From assembly GCA_011372845.1 (NCBI GenBank), contig DSAI01000088.1:1-10812 (forward strand): a stretch of DNA of 10,812 nucleotides, given 5' to 3'. Shown here piece by piece: positions 1 to 7,190 of this stretch (the first letter of the stretch is position 1; each line of letters begins with the position of its first letter). The DNA is from Actinomycetota bacterium. GTDB taxonomy: Bacteria; Actinomycetota; Coriobacteriia; Anaerosomatales; Anaerosomataceae. The position numbers and the translations under genes were made by a program. The notes under the pieces are model-generated. The model saw only the letters and a list, made by a program, of their open reading frames with translations. It did no database searches and was not told where the DNA came from.

Positions 1-979
1 CGAGCTCCACCCATACCGTGCCGAGACCCTCGCCCATCACCGAGACCTGCCAGATCGGTTCGATGATCCAGTACAGCGGGAAGATCTTGGCGATCCACTG
101 GGGCCACTCCGGGAAGATGTAGAAGAGCGTGGGCGCGAAGAGGAAGATGCCGCTGCCCTTCACGATCGCGAACATGATCGACGAGTCCTTGGCGTAAACG
201 CCGGCAAGGATGCCGAGCACCGAGGAGAGCGCCCCCGCCACCAGGATGACCACCAGGACCTGCGCCCAGTTGGCGCCGAACGCACCGTTGAGCGCGAGTG
301 ACGCCGAGGCCAGCACTACTGAGAGGACCACCCCGAGCAGCCACTTGGCGATCAGCACCTCGCTCGCCTTCACCGGCGTCACCAAGAGCGACATGAGCGT
401 GCCCTGTTCCTTCTCCTCCACCAGGTTGGATCCCGGCACGAACAGGCCCGCCATCGCGAGCGCGTAGAACACGATGACCGGGATGAGACGCCTCGACATC
501 GGCAGTCCGGCCTCGCCGAAGCTCACCACGTCCACCGTGACCGGCGCCTCGCTGCCCTCGATCTCGCGGATCAGGTCGATCGCCGTGACCGTGAGGATGA
601 TGCGATTGGAGGCGTAGCTCTCGCCGCCGACGAAGAACTGCAGCGCGGGGCGGTCTCCGTTGCGCACGGCCTCGTCGAAGCCCTGCGGCAGGATCAATCC
701 GGCGTCCAGATCGTTCGCCTCCACCTGCGCCTTCATCTCCCCGGCATCGTCGAGGAGCGTGAACTCGATGCCGTCCATGTCCCCGATGGCCGCCGTGATC
801 GAGGAGTCGCCATCGTCCACGATCCCGAGTCTCGGCTTGGGGTCGAAGAGCGACCCGAACGCCACCTGGAGGATGAGCGTGAGCGCGAACGGCAGCACGA
901 TCGCCCACAGGAAGATCGAGGAACGCGGGCCGAGCGCGAGGTCCTTGCGCAGTACCTTCCAGATACGCGAGAGGCTCAT
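1..979 (-). CDS. ABC-2 type transporter permease, partial (C-terminus beyond left edge)
   Basis: This is the membrane subunit of an ABC exporter, with 326 codons visible before the window ends. It starts at an ATG whose last two bases lie in the stop of the preceding permease gene (ATGA overlap), with GGTGGAG five bases upstream. Residues 21-42 form the first membrane segment. Residues 45-160 form a soluble loop, expected outside the cytoplasm, as in YhgE/NatB/DrrB-like ABC-2 permeases. Hydrophobic segments follow at about 164-182, 207-230, 238-262, 268-290 and 297-312. The cytoplasmic stretch VEEKEQGTLMSLLVTPVKAS (about 187-206) is the typical ABC-2 coupling-region motif. It is the last visible gene of the regulator-ATPase-permease-permease operon, so it probably pairs with the adjacent permease as a heterodimer. 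The substrate cannot be read from the sequence; ions, lipids, drugs or peptides are all possible. Confidence 0.88.
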   Translation of the reverse strand, partial: MSLSRIWKVLRKDLALGPRSSIFLWAIVLPFALTLILQVAFGSLFDPKPRLGIVDDGDSSITAAIGDMDGIEFTLLDDAGEMKAQVEANDLDAGLILPQGFDEAVRNGDRPALQFFVGGESYASNRIILTVTAIDLIREIEGSEAPVTVDVVSFGEAGLPMSRRLIPVIVFYALAMAGLFVPGSNLVEEKEQGTLMSLLVTPVKASEVLIAKWLLGVVLSVVLASASLALNGAFGANWAQVLVVILVAGALSSVLGILAGVYAKDSSIMFAIVKGSGIFLFAPTLFYIFPEWPQWIAKIFPLYWIIEPIWQVSVMGEGLGTVWVEL

Positions 980-2223
980 AGCGTCTCCACCTTCCGCTTC
1001 AGAGCGAACAGTCCGGCGAAGTACAGGACCACCAGCCAGAGCGCCGCATACGCCAGCGAACCCCATGCATCGCCCCAGGTGCCGCCGTAGGCGGTCGTTT
1101 CGACGAGGACCTTGATGATCGGATACGACGGCAGCGCCTTCACCCACGGCGCCGCGGAACCGGGGAACATCACCGAGATGGCCGGTATGAGCAGCGGGAT
1201 TGTGAACAGCATCGCGTAGAAGAGCTGACCCATGAAGTCCTTGCCCGCCGCTCCCACGAACAGCGCTATGCCCGTGAACATGATCGCGCCCATGACCAGG
1301 ACGGCGAGGATCAAGGACCAGTTCGCCGAGGTCACGCCACCGATGAAGACAAGGATGATCAGCGCCTGTGAGAGCGACATGAGCGTGCCGAAGATCGTCT
1401 TGGCGGCGAGGAAGTCGCCCACCTTGGCCGGCGTCACCAGGACGGCCGTCACCGTGCGCTGCAGCACCTCGGTGGAGACGAGAGAGGCCATGGAGAACGT
1501 CTCCATGAGGAGCACCATGAAGAGCAGCAGCGGACGCATGCGCTCCTGCATGGTCACCTGGTCGCCCATGCGGTCGTCGCCGAGCACGATGGTGTCCTCA
1601 TCAGGCATGCCCACAGGGAGTTCGCGGCCCGCGATCTGATACGCGGCCTCCCGCACGAAGCTCTTCATGGCGGTCTGGATCTCCTCGCCGATGCCTGCCT
1701 GCGAGTACACTGTGACCGTGAGGTCGTCCTTGCCGGCTGCGACCCCGGCTATGAAGTCGCTCGGGAACGCCACGCCGATATCGGGCTCGACACGCTCGGC
1801 GTCCTCCGGCTTCTTGTCACCCGCCTCCTTGTCCCGGTAGACCATCTCCCCGCTCTCCGTGCGCCAGAGTTCCAGCGAGCCTTCGATCACGCCGCGGAGC
1901 CGCTCTTCGCTCTCGAACTCGATGAGCTCGAGCCCCTCCTCCCCGGCAGCCAGATCGATGTCGTCAAGCTCGGCAAGCTGCTCCTCGGTCGCCCCCATCT
2001 CCGCAAGCGCTTCCCTCGCGTCGCCGATCATCTCCGGGATCGCCGGATACACGCCGAGCGTGATCGACTCGTCCACGGAATCGGGCAGCGCGTGGAACAG
2101 GAACGGGGCTGCGATCAGAACGACCAGCGTGAGCCCGAGGAACACCAGGTCCCGCGAGTATGCTGTGAGCTCCTTCTTGAGGAGCGCCCGGATGATCGCC
2201 GGGCGCGATGTCGGACGGCTCAT
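976..2223 (-). CDS. ABC-2 type transporter permease, NatB-like, with large acidic outer loop
   Basis: A 415-residue membrane subunit of an ABC exporter. Residues 25-46 are the first membrane helix. Residues 47-228 form a long soluble insert, strongly acidic between about 67 and 146. Further hydrophobic segments lie at about 231-250, 278-297, 301-325, 332-352 and 387-408. The stretch TEVLQRTVTAVLVTPAKVGD (about 251-270) matches the ABC-2 coupling motif also seen in the next permease. One helix, a big extracytoplasmic domain and then a five-helix bundle is the NatB/YhgE-like layout, so Na+ or drug efflux is possible but unproven. The ATG overlaps the ATPase stop codon by four bases (ATGA), and its own TGA overlaps the next permease's ATG in the same way. 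Such coupling is typical of subunits needed in fixed ratio. The family call is firm; the substrate is unknown. Confidence 0.9.
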   Translation of the reverse strand: MSRPTSRPAIIRALLKKELTAYSRDLVFLGLTLVVLIAAPFLFHALPDSVDESITLGVYPAIPEMIGDAREALAEMGATEEQLAELDDIDLAAGEEGLELIEFESEERLRGVIEGSLELWRTESGEMVYRDKEAGDKKPEDAERVEPDIGVAFPSDFIAGVAAGKDDLTVTVYSQAGIGEEIQTAMKSFVREAAYQIAGRELPVGMPDEDTIVLGDDRMGDQVTMQERMRPLLLFMVLLMETFSMASLVSTEVLQRTVTAVLVTPAKVGDFLAAKTIFGTLMSLSQALIILVFIGGVTSANWSLILAVLVMGAIMFTGIALFVGAAGKDFMGQLFYAMLFTIPLLIPAISVMFPGSAAPWVKALPSYPIIKVLVETTAYGGTWGDAWGSLAYAALWLVVLYFAGLFALKRKVETL

Positions 2224-3083
2224 CCCTCGAGCCCCCTACCGGTCAGCTGGATGAAGATCTGGTCCAGCGTCGCCTCCTCGGTGTGGATGGTCATCAGGTC
2301 GGGACTGGCCGCAAGCTCGGCGAGCTTTGCCGAAGAGCCGTCGCCGTCGAGCGGCAGGACCTCCTCGCGCACACCGTCGCCGTCGCGCAACCGCACCTTC
2401 ACCGAGCGTGTGCCGTACTTGAGCTTCAGGTTCTCCGCTGTATCAAGCGCCACGATCTGGCCCTCGTTGATGAACGCGACCCGGTCGGAGAGCTCGTCGG
2501 CCTCGAACATGTCGTGCGTGGTGAGCAGCACGGCCGCGCCGCGCTCCGCCTCCTCGCGTATCGTCTTGCGGATCGACGCCGAGGTCACAGGGTCGAGGCC
2601 GTCGGTAGGCTCATCGAGGAAGAGCACGTCGGGCTTGTTGATGAACGCGCGGGAGATCATCATGCGCTGCCGCATGCCCTTCGAGAACGTCTTCACACGG
2701 TCCTTCGCCCTGTCGGCGAGGCCCACCCGCCGCAGGACCTCCACCGAGTCCGGCTCCTTGATGCCGAACAGGCTGGCATAGAAGTCGAGGTTCTCCTTCG
2801 CCGACATGTTGAGGTAGAGGTTCTTCTCCTCGAAGCACACGCCGATGCGTGCCTGCAGCTCCGGATCGTCGGTGCTGACATCGATGCCGAGCACGCGCGC
2901 CACGCCACTCTTCGGCGTGAGTTGGCCGGTGAGCATCTTGATGGTGGTCGACTTGCCCGCTCCGTTGGGACCGAGGAAGCCGAGGATCTCCCCGGGCTGC
3001 ACCTCGAACGAGATGTCCTTGACGGCCTCGAGGTCGCCGTAGCTGAAGCGTAGGTTCTCCACACTGATGGCCGGGCCTGTCAT
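2220..3083 (-). CDS. ABC transporter ATP-binding protein (ABC-2/NatA/CcmA type)
   Basis: This 287-residue nucleotide-binding subunit powers the two downstream permeases. The Walker A motif is GPNGAGKST (38-46) and the signature is FSKGMRQR (133-140), the variant usual in DrrA/NatA-type exporters instead of LSGGQ. The Walker B motif is VLFLDEP (153-159), followed by the D-loop GLD and switch histidine H190. The Q-loop position carries FEEKNLY (84-90), with glutamate in place of glutamine, as is common in this subfamily. Residues 225-287 form a small C-terminal extension typical of such exporters. The ATG has AAAGGA seven bases upstream and overlaps the regulator's stop (ATGA). With no periplasmic binding protein nearby and ABC-2 permeases in the operon, an exporter is far more likely than an importer. 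The substrate is unknown. Confidence 0.95.
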   Translation of the reverse strand: MTGPAISVENLRFSYGDLEAVKDISFEVQPGEILGFLGPNGAGKSTTIKMLTGQLTPKSGVARVLGIDVSTDDPELQARIGVCFEEKNLYLNMSAKENLDFYASLFGIKEPDSVEVLRRVGLADRAKDRVKTFSKGMRQRMMISRAFINKPDVLFLDEPTDGLDPVTSASIRKTIREEAERGAAVLLTTHDMFEADELSDRVAFINEGQIVALDTAENLKLKYGTRSVKVRLRDGDGVREEVLPLDGDGSSAKLAELAASPDLMTIHTEEATLDQIFIQLTGRGLEG

Positions 3084-3544
3084 GATCCGTTCCTTTCGTT
3101 GAACCGCTCGATCACGCCCTCGAACTCCTGTTCGAAGAACGCGTACACGTCGTGCATCTCCTCAAGCCGCTCCCGTGCGTGTGGCGAGGTGGTCGTGGCG
3201 AGGACCTCCTCGGCGATCTTCCTGATGTACCCGGTCGCCGCGATCTTGCGGGCAAGCACGTCGCCCCACCGGCCCTTGAGCATCCGGTAGTGCGATTCGC
3301 GTGAGCCTCGCACGCGGTAGCGCTCCACGAGCTCGGTTCCTTCGAGGAACTGCACCGCGTTGCTGATCGAGGCGCGGGAGACGCCAAGCGCATCGACCAG
3401 CTCGGTGGTGGACAGCCCCTCCCCCTCGGCCAGCGTGAGGGCCGCATACACGCGGGCGATCGTATGCGGAAACCCAACGCCCTCCAGCATCCGCGAGAGC
3501 CTCTCTAGCGAATCCGACGGGGCGGCACCCCGGTCTCCAGACAC
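3080..3544 (-). CDS. GbsR/MarR-like winged-helix transcriptional regulator
   Basis: A 154-residue DNA-binding protein. The winged helix-turn-helix covers about residues 25-92: GFPHTIARVYAALTL is the first helix, LSTTELVDALGVS the second, and SRASISNAVQFLEG (56-69) the recognition helix, followed by a wing around residues 75-88. Residues 95-150 are helical and probably dimerise. The order and spacing match the GbsR branch of MarR-like regulators, which often sit beside ABC exporters or osmolyte genes. The start is GTG, chosen because AGGAGG lies four bases upstream at 3549-3554. It is the first gene of the exporter operon and overlaps the ATPase gene by four bases, so it most likely controls that operon, probably as a repressor released by an exported compound. 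The regulator class is confident; ligand and sign of control are inferred. Confidence 0.85.
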   Translation of the reverse strand: MSGDRGAAPSDSLERLSRMLEGVGFPHTIARVYAALTLAEGEGLSTTELVDALGVSRASISNAVQFLEGTELVERYRVRGSRESHYRMLKGRWGDVLARKIAATGYIRKIAEEVLATTTSPHARERLEEMHDVYAFFEQEFEGVIERFNERNGS

Positions 3545-3567
3545 AGCGCCTCCTCTCGACGCGAGCG

Positions 3568-3595
3568 ACTATCAGAAGTTTCATTCATTTGTGAA
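3568..3595 (-). promoter_or_regulatory. Putative sigma-70-like promoter of the exporter operon
   Basis: On the minus strand, TTCACA (3595-3590, five of six matches to TTGACA) is followed after 16 bases by GATAGT (3573-3568, four of six matches to TATAAT). Transcription would start near 3561, giving a short leader of about 17 bases that carries the AGGAGG of the regulator gene. The stretch is distinctly richer in A and T than the surrounding genes. This is a match by eye only. Confidence 0.4.
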
Positions 3596-3609
3596 CGTTA
3601 TGAACCTTA
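3584..3609. promoter_or_regulatory. Possible operator: tandem 9-bp repeat plus short inverted repeat
   Basis: TGAACGTTA (3592-3600) is followed directly by TGAACCTTA (3601-3609), a tandem repeat with one mismatch. Just before it, TTCA-N4-TGAA (3584-3595) forms a short inverted repeat sharing the TGAA half. Together they cover the putative -35 element of the regulator promoter, where a repressor would act. MarR/GbsR proteins usually bind imperfect inverted repeats, so an autoregulatory site is plausible. The repeats are short enough to be chance in an AT-richer spacer. Confidence 0.3.
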
Positions 3610-3681
3610 CCCCATCCCATCGGCGACTAACAGTGCAAGGCGGTACACTTCTTCCTGACGGCTCCGACCGAAGGGACAGCC

Positions 3682-4293
3682 ATGCCGAGCTCTTCCCGCT
3701 TCTGCAGCTCTTGCGGCGCCGAGGCAGGCGTCGGCGACGCGTTCTGCACCGTATGCGGCGCACCCCTGCAGGCAGCGGCGCCCGAGCCCGCCGCCCCCGT
3801 GCCGGCACCCGCCGCTGCTCCCGCCGCAAATGGTGAGGAGATCCTCGCCGTCATCGGCGGCCTGACGCTCGTTGCCGGCTTCATGGGTCTGAAGCAGAAG
3901 TCGTACACGCTCGTCATCACCGACCGCCGCCTGATCTTCGCCGAACTCACCAAGGAGAAGGTCACGGCGACGGTCACTGCGGCACGTGACGGCGCTAAGG
4001 CCGATGGCAGGGGCTTCTTCGGGCAGTGGGGGGCGCAGCTGAAGTCGTCGGGGAGCTACTCGGAGGCGTACTGGCGGATGTCACCCGACGCCGCGCTTGC
4101 CGAGACACCCGGCAACTGGGCGGTCGAGCGCTCCCAGTACCAGGGCGCCAAGTTCCGCATGGGCGCCACGGATGAGAACACCAGCACGCCCGATGTGCTC
4201 ACGGTCAAGGCGTCCACGGGCAAGTGGAAGTTCAACGTGGGCGGCAGCCTCGGTTCCGTGAAGAAGGCGTTCAAAGAGACCGGCCTGGCGTAG
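3682..4293 (+). CDS. Zinc-ribbon protein with a PH-like domain, function unknown
   Basis: A 203-residue soluble protein. The N-terminus has four cysteines, C8-x2-C11-x10-C22-x2-C25, the knuckles of a zinc ribbon, each pair followed by G-A. An Ala/Pro-rich linker (about 30-50) leads to a hydrophobic GG-rich stretch (56-70) and then KSYTLVITDRRLIFAELTKE (72-91). The latter resembles the TDRRLIF strand of bacterial PH-like domains. The rest, to residue 203, resembles no family I can name; several Trp/Tyr and Gly residues suggest a beta-rich fold. No signal peptide is seen. The ATG has GAAGGGA five bases upstream. The gene diverges from the exporter operon and ends one base before an ABC ATPase gene, so the two are surely co-transcribed. 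A sensing or scaffold role is possible but nothing here proves it. Confidence 0.8.
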   Translation: MPSSSRFCSSCGAEAGVGDAFCTVCGAPLQAAAPEPAAPVPAPAAAPAANGEEILAVIGGLTLVAGFMGLKQKSYTLVITDRRLIFAELTKEKVTATVTAARDGAKADGRGFFGQWGAQLKSSGSYSEAYWRMSPDAALAETPGNWAVERSQYQGAKFRMGATDENTSTPDVLTVKASTGKWKFNVGGSLGSVKKAFKETGLA

Positions 4294-4294
4294 C

Positions 4295-5074
4295 GTGACA
4301 TCGGGCCCCCTCATCGAGCTCCGTGACGCGGAGGTCGTGCGCGATGGGCGCACGATCCTCCACGTCGACAACCTAGCCTTCCGCGAAGGCGAGCACGTTG
4401 CGGTGCTCGGCCCCAACGGCGCGGGGAAGTCCACGCTCATCGGCCTGCTCACCCGCGACATCCGTCCCCTCGTGCGCGACGAGCCTCCGGTGCTCATGCG
4501 AGGCGCATCACTCTGGGACCTGTTCGCGGCGCGACGCATCTTCGGAGTGGTCTCGGACGCCCTGCAGGAGGAGCACCGCAGGCGGTTGACCGCGCGCGAC
4601 GTGGTGCTGTCGGGATTCTTCGGGTCGATAGGGCTGTATCGGCCAGGTGAGGTCACGCCTGAGATGGAGGCGCGAGCCGGAGAGCTGCTCGATCACCTCG
4701 GCATCGCCGATCTCGCCGACCGCACGATGGACACGCTGTCGACCGGCGAGGCGCGCCGGGCGCTGATCGGCAGGGCGCTCGTGCACGACCCCGCGCTCCT
4801 GGTGCTGGACGAGCCGACGCACGGTCTCGATCCCGCAGGCGCCTACCACTTCCTGCGGCTTCTCAGGCGGATCGCCGAGACCACCGCGCTCGTGATCGTC
4901 ACCCACCACGTAAGCGACATCGTGCCCGAGGTCGACCGCGTGGTGATGCTGAAGGACGGCCGCGTGTTCCGCGATGGTCCCAAGCGGGAGATGCTCACCG
5001 GCGCGGCGCTCTCCACGCTCTACGGCGTTCCCGCCGAGACGGAAGAGCGCGACGGCTGGTACCGGCTCTGGTAG
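4295..5074 (+). CDS. Stand-alone ABC ATPase of the ModF/PhrA/YlmA type
   Basis: A 259-residue single ABC domain. The Walker A motif is GPNGAGKST (39-47), the signature LSTGE (148-152), Walker B LLVLDEP (168-174), and the switch histidine H204. The LSTGEARR signature and the segment LSGFFGSIGLYRPGEVTPEM (105-124) resemble E. coli ModF and Bacillus YlmA (COG1119) rather than exporter ATPases. Members of that group are soluble and often lack a partner permease; their role is poorly known, and the old 'photorepair' and 'molybdenum' labels are weak. No membrane subunit is adjacent, since the nearest permeases belong to the divergent operon with its own ATPase. The GTG start lies one base after the stop of the zinc-ribbon gene with no good ribosome site, so translation probably depends on coupling. 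The gene converges on the next with only six bases between stops. Confidence 0.88.
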   Translation: MTSGPLIELRDAEVVRDGRTILHVDNLAFREGEHVAVLGPNGAGKSTLIGLLTRDIRPLVRDEPPVLMRGASLWDLFAARRIFGVVSDALQEEHRRRLTARDVVLSGFFGSIGLYRPGEVTPEMEARAGELLDHLGIADLADRTMDTLSTGEARRALIGRALVHDPALLVLDEPTHGLDPAGAYHFLRLLRRIAETTALVIVTHHVSDIVPEVDRVVMLKDGRVFRDGPKREMLTGAALSTLYGVPAETEERDGWYRLW

Positions 5075-5080
5075 ACGGAG

Positions 5081-5863
5081 TCAGCGCCTGCTCGGCGGCA
5101 GCGGAACGAACACGCTCGTGCGCTGCGCGTACTCGGCCCATGCCGGGTTCTTCTGCATTTTCTTCTCGAGCATCGGCACGCCCGAGACGTACCTGAGCAG
5201 GTACGTGATCGTGGCAGGACTGATCACCGCGACCCAGCCGAGCGGCACGGCAAGTGCGATCACCCAGAGCCCCCACCACTGGACCGCCTCACCGAAGTAG
5301 TTGGGGTGCCTCGTGTAGCACCACAGACCCGAGGTCATAAGAACGCCCTTGTTCGCCGGATCGGCGATGTGCCGCTTGAGCTGCCAGTCGCCCATCGCCT
5401 CGAACACGAAGCCGAGGAGCCAGACAGCCACGCCGAGCGCGTCGAGCCAGCCGAGCGGACCTCCGCCATCGGCGCCCACCACCACGATCGATGCCGAGAC
5501 CACGAGCATGAGGAAGCCCTGCAGCATGAAGATCTGGAAGAAGGCGCGCAGGTAGAACCACTTGCCCCAGTCGCGCCTCCACGCGGCGTACCGGAAGTCC
5601 TCGGTCTTGCCTCGGTTGCGGAAACCGATGTGGAGCGCCAGACGGAGCGCCCACAACCCCACGAGCGCGGCCACCAGCCACAGACGCGGGCTGATCGGCT
5701 GCTGCGCGATGAGCGCAGTGATAGTGATCAGCACGAATCCCAGACCCCACATCGTGTCCACGATGTCGTTGCGCCTGAGGATGAGGGCGACCACGAAGCC
5801 GGTTGCCATGTAGGCGAACACCGCGAGGGCCGCCCAGCCGTACATGCCGAGAATCGCGTCCAT
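5081..5863 (-). CDS. DUF1295 / steroid 5-alpha-reductase-like integral membrane protein
   Basis: A 260-residue membrane protein. Hydrophobic segments lie at about 9-29, 36-53, 60-79, 107-129, 141-157 and 196-222. The C-terminal half carries the family's hallmark residues: the FEAMGDWQL motif (154-162), GLWCYTRHPNYFGE (179-192), and LEKKMQKNPAWAEYAQRTS (232-250). In steroid 5-alpha-reductase and isoprenylcysteine methyltransferase relatives this region binds the nicotinamide or SAM cofactor. DUF1295 proteins are therefore thought to be membrane reductases acting on lipid or steroid-like enones, but no bacterial substrate is established. The ATG has GGAG about seven bases upstream. It lies 60 bases downstream of the DUF362 ferredoxin gene in the same direction with no clear terminator between them, so co-transcription is likely. 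The Fe-S protein could supply electrons, but that is speculation. Confidence 0.9.
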   Translation of the reverse strand: MDAILGMYGWAALAVFAYMATGFVVALILRRNDIVDTMWGLGFVLITITALIAQQPISPRLWLVAALVGLWALRLALHIGFRNRGKTEDFRYAAWRRDWGKWFYLRAFFQIFMLQGFLMLVVSASIVVVGADGGGPLGWLDALGVAVWLLGFVFEAMGDWQLKRHIADPANKGVLMTSGLWCYTRHPNYFGEAVQWWGLWVIALAVPLGWVAVISPATITYLLRYVSGVPMLEKKMQKNPAWAEYAQRTSVFVPLPPSRR

Positions 5864-5923
5864 GGATGACTCCGTTCTCAGGGGGTCCAGGCGCCGCGCA
5901 CGACCGGTCTCAAGCGTACCACC

Positions 5924-7051
5924 TCACCGCCTGATCAACCTGCCGAGCAGCGGCGTCTTCACCTCGATCGCGCGCTCCGGACACATCTCCTGGCAGCAGT
6001 AGCATCGGATGCACCGGTCATAGTCGTGCACGGGCGGAACGCGGTGGTCACCGGCACCCCAGTCAACGGCCTTGGGATCGACAGGGCACACGTGCACGCA
6101 CGTGCCGCACCGGGTGCATCGCTCGGCGATGATGTACGGCCGTGGCGCCAACAGCCGCTTGCCCAGCGACGACCCGAGCCCGCGTGTGGTGGAGGCAGAC
6201 TCCCGGTTCACCCGGTAGTCGGGGAGCACCGGCAACTCGTCGCCAAGGATCTCGATGTCGCTCGCGCTGCCGAGCCCCCACTTCTCGCCGTACACCACCG
6301 TGTCGACGAGTGCCGGATCGAGCGACATGATCCTGCAGCCGAGCGCATCGATGGCCACGGGGTCGTCTGACGCCAGCAGCACCCCTACCTGCCGGGAATC
6401 GCCTCCTCGCGGACCGTTACCCTCCATGGCAACGACCGCGTCCATCACGAAGAACCGCGGACGGAGCAGGCGGTTAAGGTCCACGAGCATCTGGCTGAAC
6501 CGCTCAACGTCGGGCATCCGTGTATGGAACTCGCCCTTGAGCAGACCTGGTATGCAGCCGAACTGGTTCTTGACCGCACCGGTCATGCGTGTGAGCGCGT
6601 GCGTCTTGAGCTTGGGAAGAGACACCAGCCCGTCAGACGCAGCAACGCTCTCGGCGATAGTGAACTGCTTGATGAGCCCGCCGTCGGTGAACGGGACCGT
6701 CCGGCCATGCTCGAAGTCGGCCATCTGGATACCGAGGCGCTCCGCCACCTGGGCGATGCCCGCACGCTTACCCACGCCGAGCGCGCCACCGAAACCGGGT
6801 GAGTCGCCCCACGCCAGATCCGCGCCGGCCTCGGCAAGCACGGTTGCGACCGCAGCGAAGACCTCCGGATGCGTGGTGACGGCCTTGTCAGCGGCGCTCG
6901 CCACGAGGAGGTTCGGCTTGAGCACGATGCTTTCGCCCGGACTCACGAAGCGACCCGCTCCGCCCAGGAGATCGAGGGCGCGGCGAATGGCGCCGGACAC
7001 CTCCGAGGGTTCGTACGTCTCACAGCGGACGACGGCTACCCGGGCTGACAT
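5924..7051 (-). CDS. DUF362 protein with C-terminal 2x[4Fe-4S] ferredoxin domain
   Basis: A 375-residue protein with an N-terminal DUF362 domain (about 1-280). It shows KPNLL (45-49), the GDSPGFGG loop, and the conserved LKTHALTRMTGAVKNQFG stretch. Two ferredoxin motifs follow: C312-x2-C315-x2-C318-x3-C322-P and C347-x2-C350-x2-C353-x3-C357-P, enough for two [4Fe-4S] clusters. An extra cysteine (C352) lies within the second motif. DUF362 proteins are common in anaerobes, where they are annotated as Fe-S proteins of uncertain redox role. The start is the second of two adjacent ATGs, with GAGGAG (7064-7059) seven bases upstream; the first ATG (7054) would be only four bases away. An in-frame extension to 7153 lacks family similarity and a ribosome site. 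The gene is divergent from the flavoprotein gene at 7191 and followed by the DUF1295 gene. Confidence 0.92.
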   Translation of the reverse strand: MSARVAVVRCETYEPSEVSGAIRRALDLLGGAGRFVSPGESIVLKPNLLVASAADKAVTTHPEVFAAVATVLAEAGADLAWGDSPGFGGALGVGKRAGIAQVAERLGIQMADFEHGRTVPFTDGGLIKQFTIAESVAASDGLVSLPKLKTHALTRMTGAVKNQFGCIPGLLKGEFHTRMPDVERFSQMLVDLNRLLRPRFFVMDAVVAMEGNGPRGGDSRQVGVLLASDDPVAIDALGCRIMSLDPALVDTVVYGEKWGLGSASDIEILGDELPVLPDYRVNRESASTTRGLGSSLGKRLLAPRPYIIAERCTRCGTCVHVCPVDPKAVDWGAGDHRVPPVHDYDRCIRCYCCQEMCPERAIEVKTPLLGRLIRR

Positions 7052-7054
7052 CAT

Positions 7055-7190
7055 CGGTCTCCTCGCAGCGGTTGAGACTGTGGCAAGCATAACGCACGCA
7101 GCACAGCGAGCATGCATGGACCTGCTCCCGCAGGTGGTACGATGATGGGGCACGATCCCCTGTCACCGTACCGATGCGGGAGGATGTCAG
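7055..7190. promoter_or_regulatory. Divergent promoter region between DUF362 and flavoprotein genes
   Basis: This spacer must hold start signals for both directions. On the plus strand, TGGACC (7117-7122) and TACGAT (7138-7143) form a weak -35/-10 pair 15 bases apart, and GGGAGGA (7178-7184) is a good ribosome site for the ATG at 7191. On the minus strand, TATGCT (7091-7086) could be a -10 element, without a convincing -35. CCTGC-TCCC-GCAGG (7121-7134) is a small inverted repeat inside the plus-strand promoter spacer and could be an operator. All assignments are by eye and weak. Confidence 0.3.

Noticed and set aside
2208..3053. 281-codon open frame on the plus strand opposite the ABC ATPase
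   Set aside because: It lies antisense to a gene with complete Walker, signature and switch motifs. Its product is a low-complexity Arg/Leu/Glu/Val mix typical of shadow frames in GC-rich DNA.
1..3544. A defence or bacteriocin-immunity system around the ABC operon
   Set aside because: There is no toxin, precursor peptide, modification enzyme or nuclease in the window. A regulator plus ABC-2 exporter is a common housekeeping or drug-efflux arrangement.
5864..5923. Terminator or separate promoter between the DUF362 and DUF1295 genes
   Set aside because: A GGCGCC palindrome and a TTGAGA hexamer are present, but there is no stem with a T-run and no matching -10, so co-transcription is simpler.
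7121..7134. CCTGC-TCCC-GCAGG hairpin as a terminator
   Set aside because: The stem is only five pairs with no T-run, and it lies in a divergent promoter spacer where no gene ends.
7055..7153. N-terminal extension of the DUF362 protein to position 7153
   Set aside because: The added residues are Arg/Ala/Cys-rich with no family similarity, and they would cover the divergent promoter region. GAGGAG at 7064-7059 fits the ATG at 7051.
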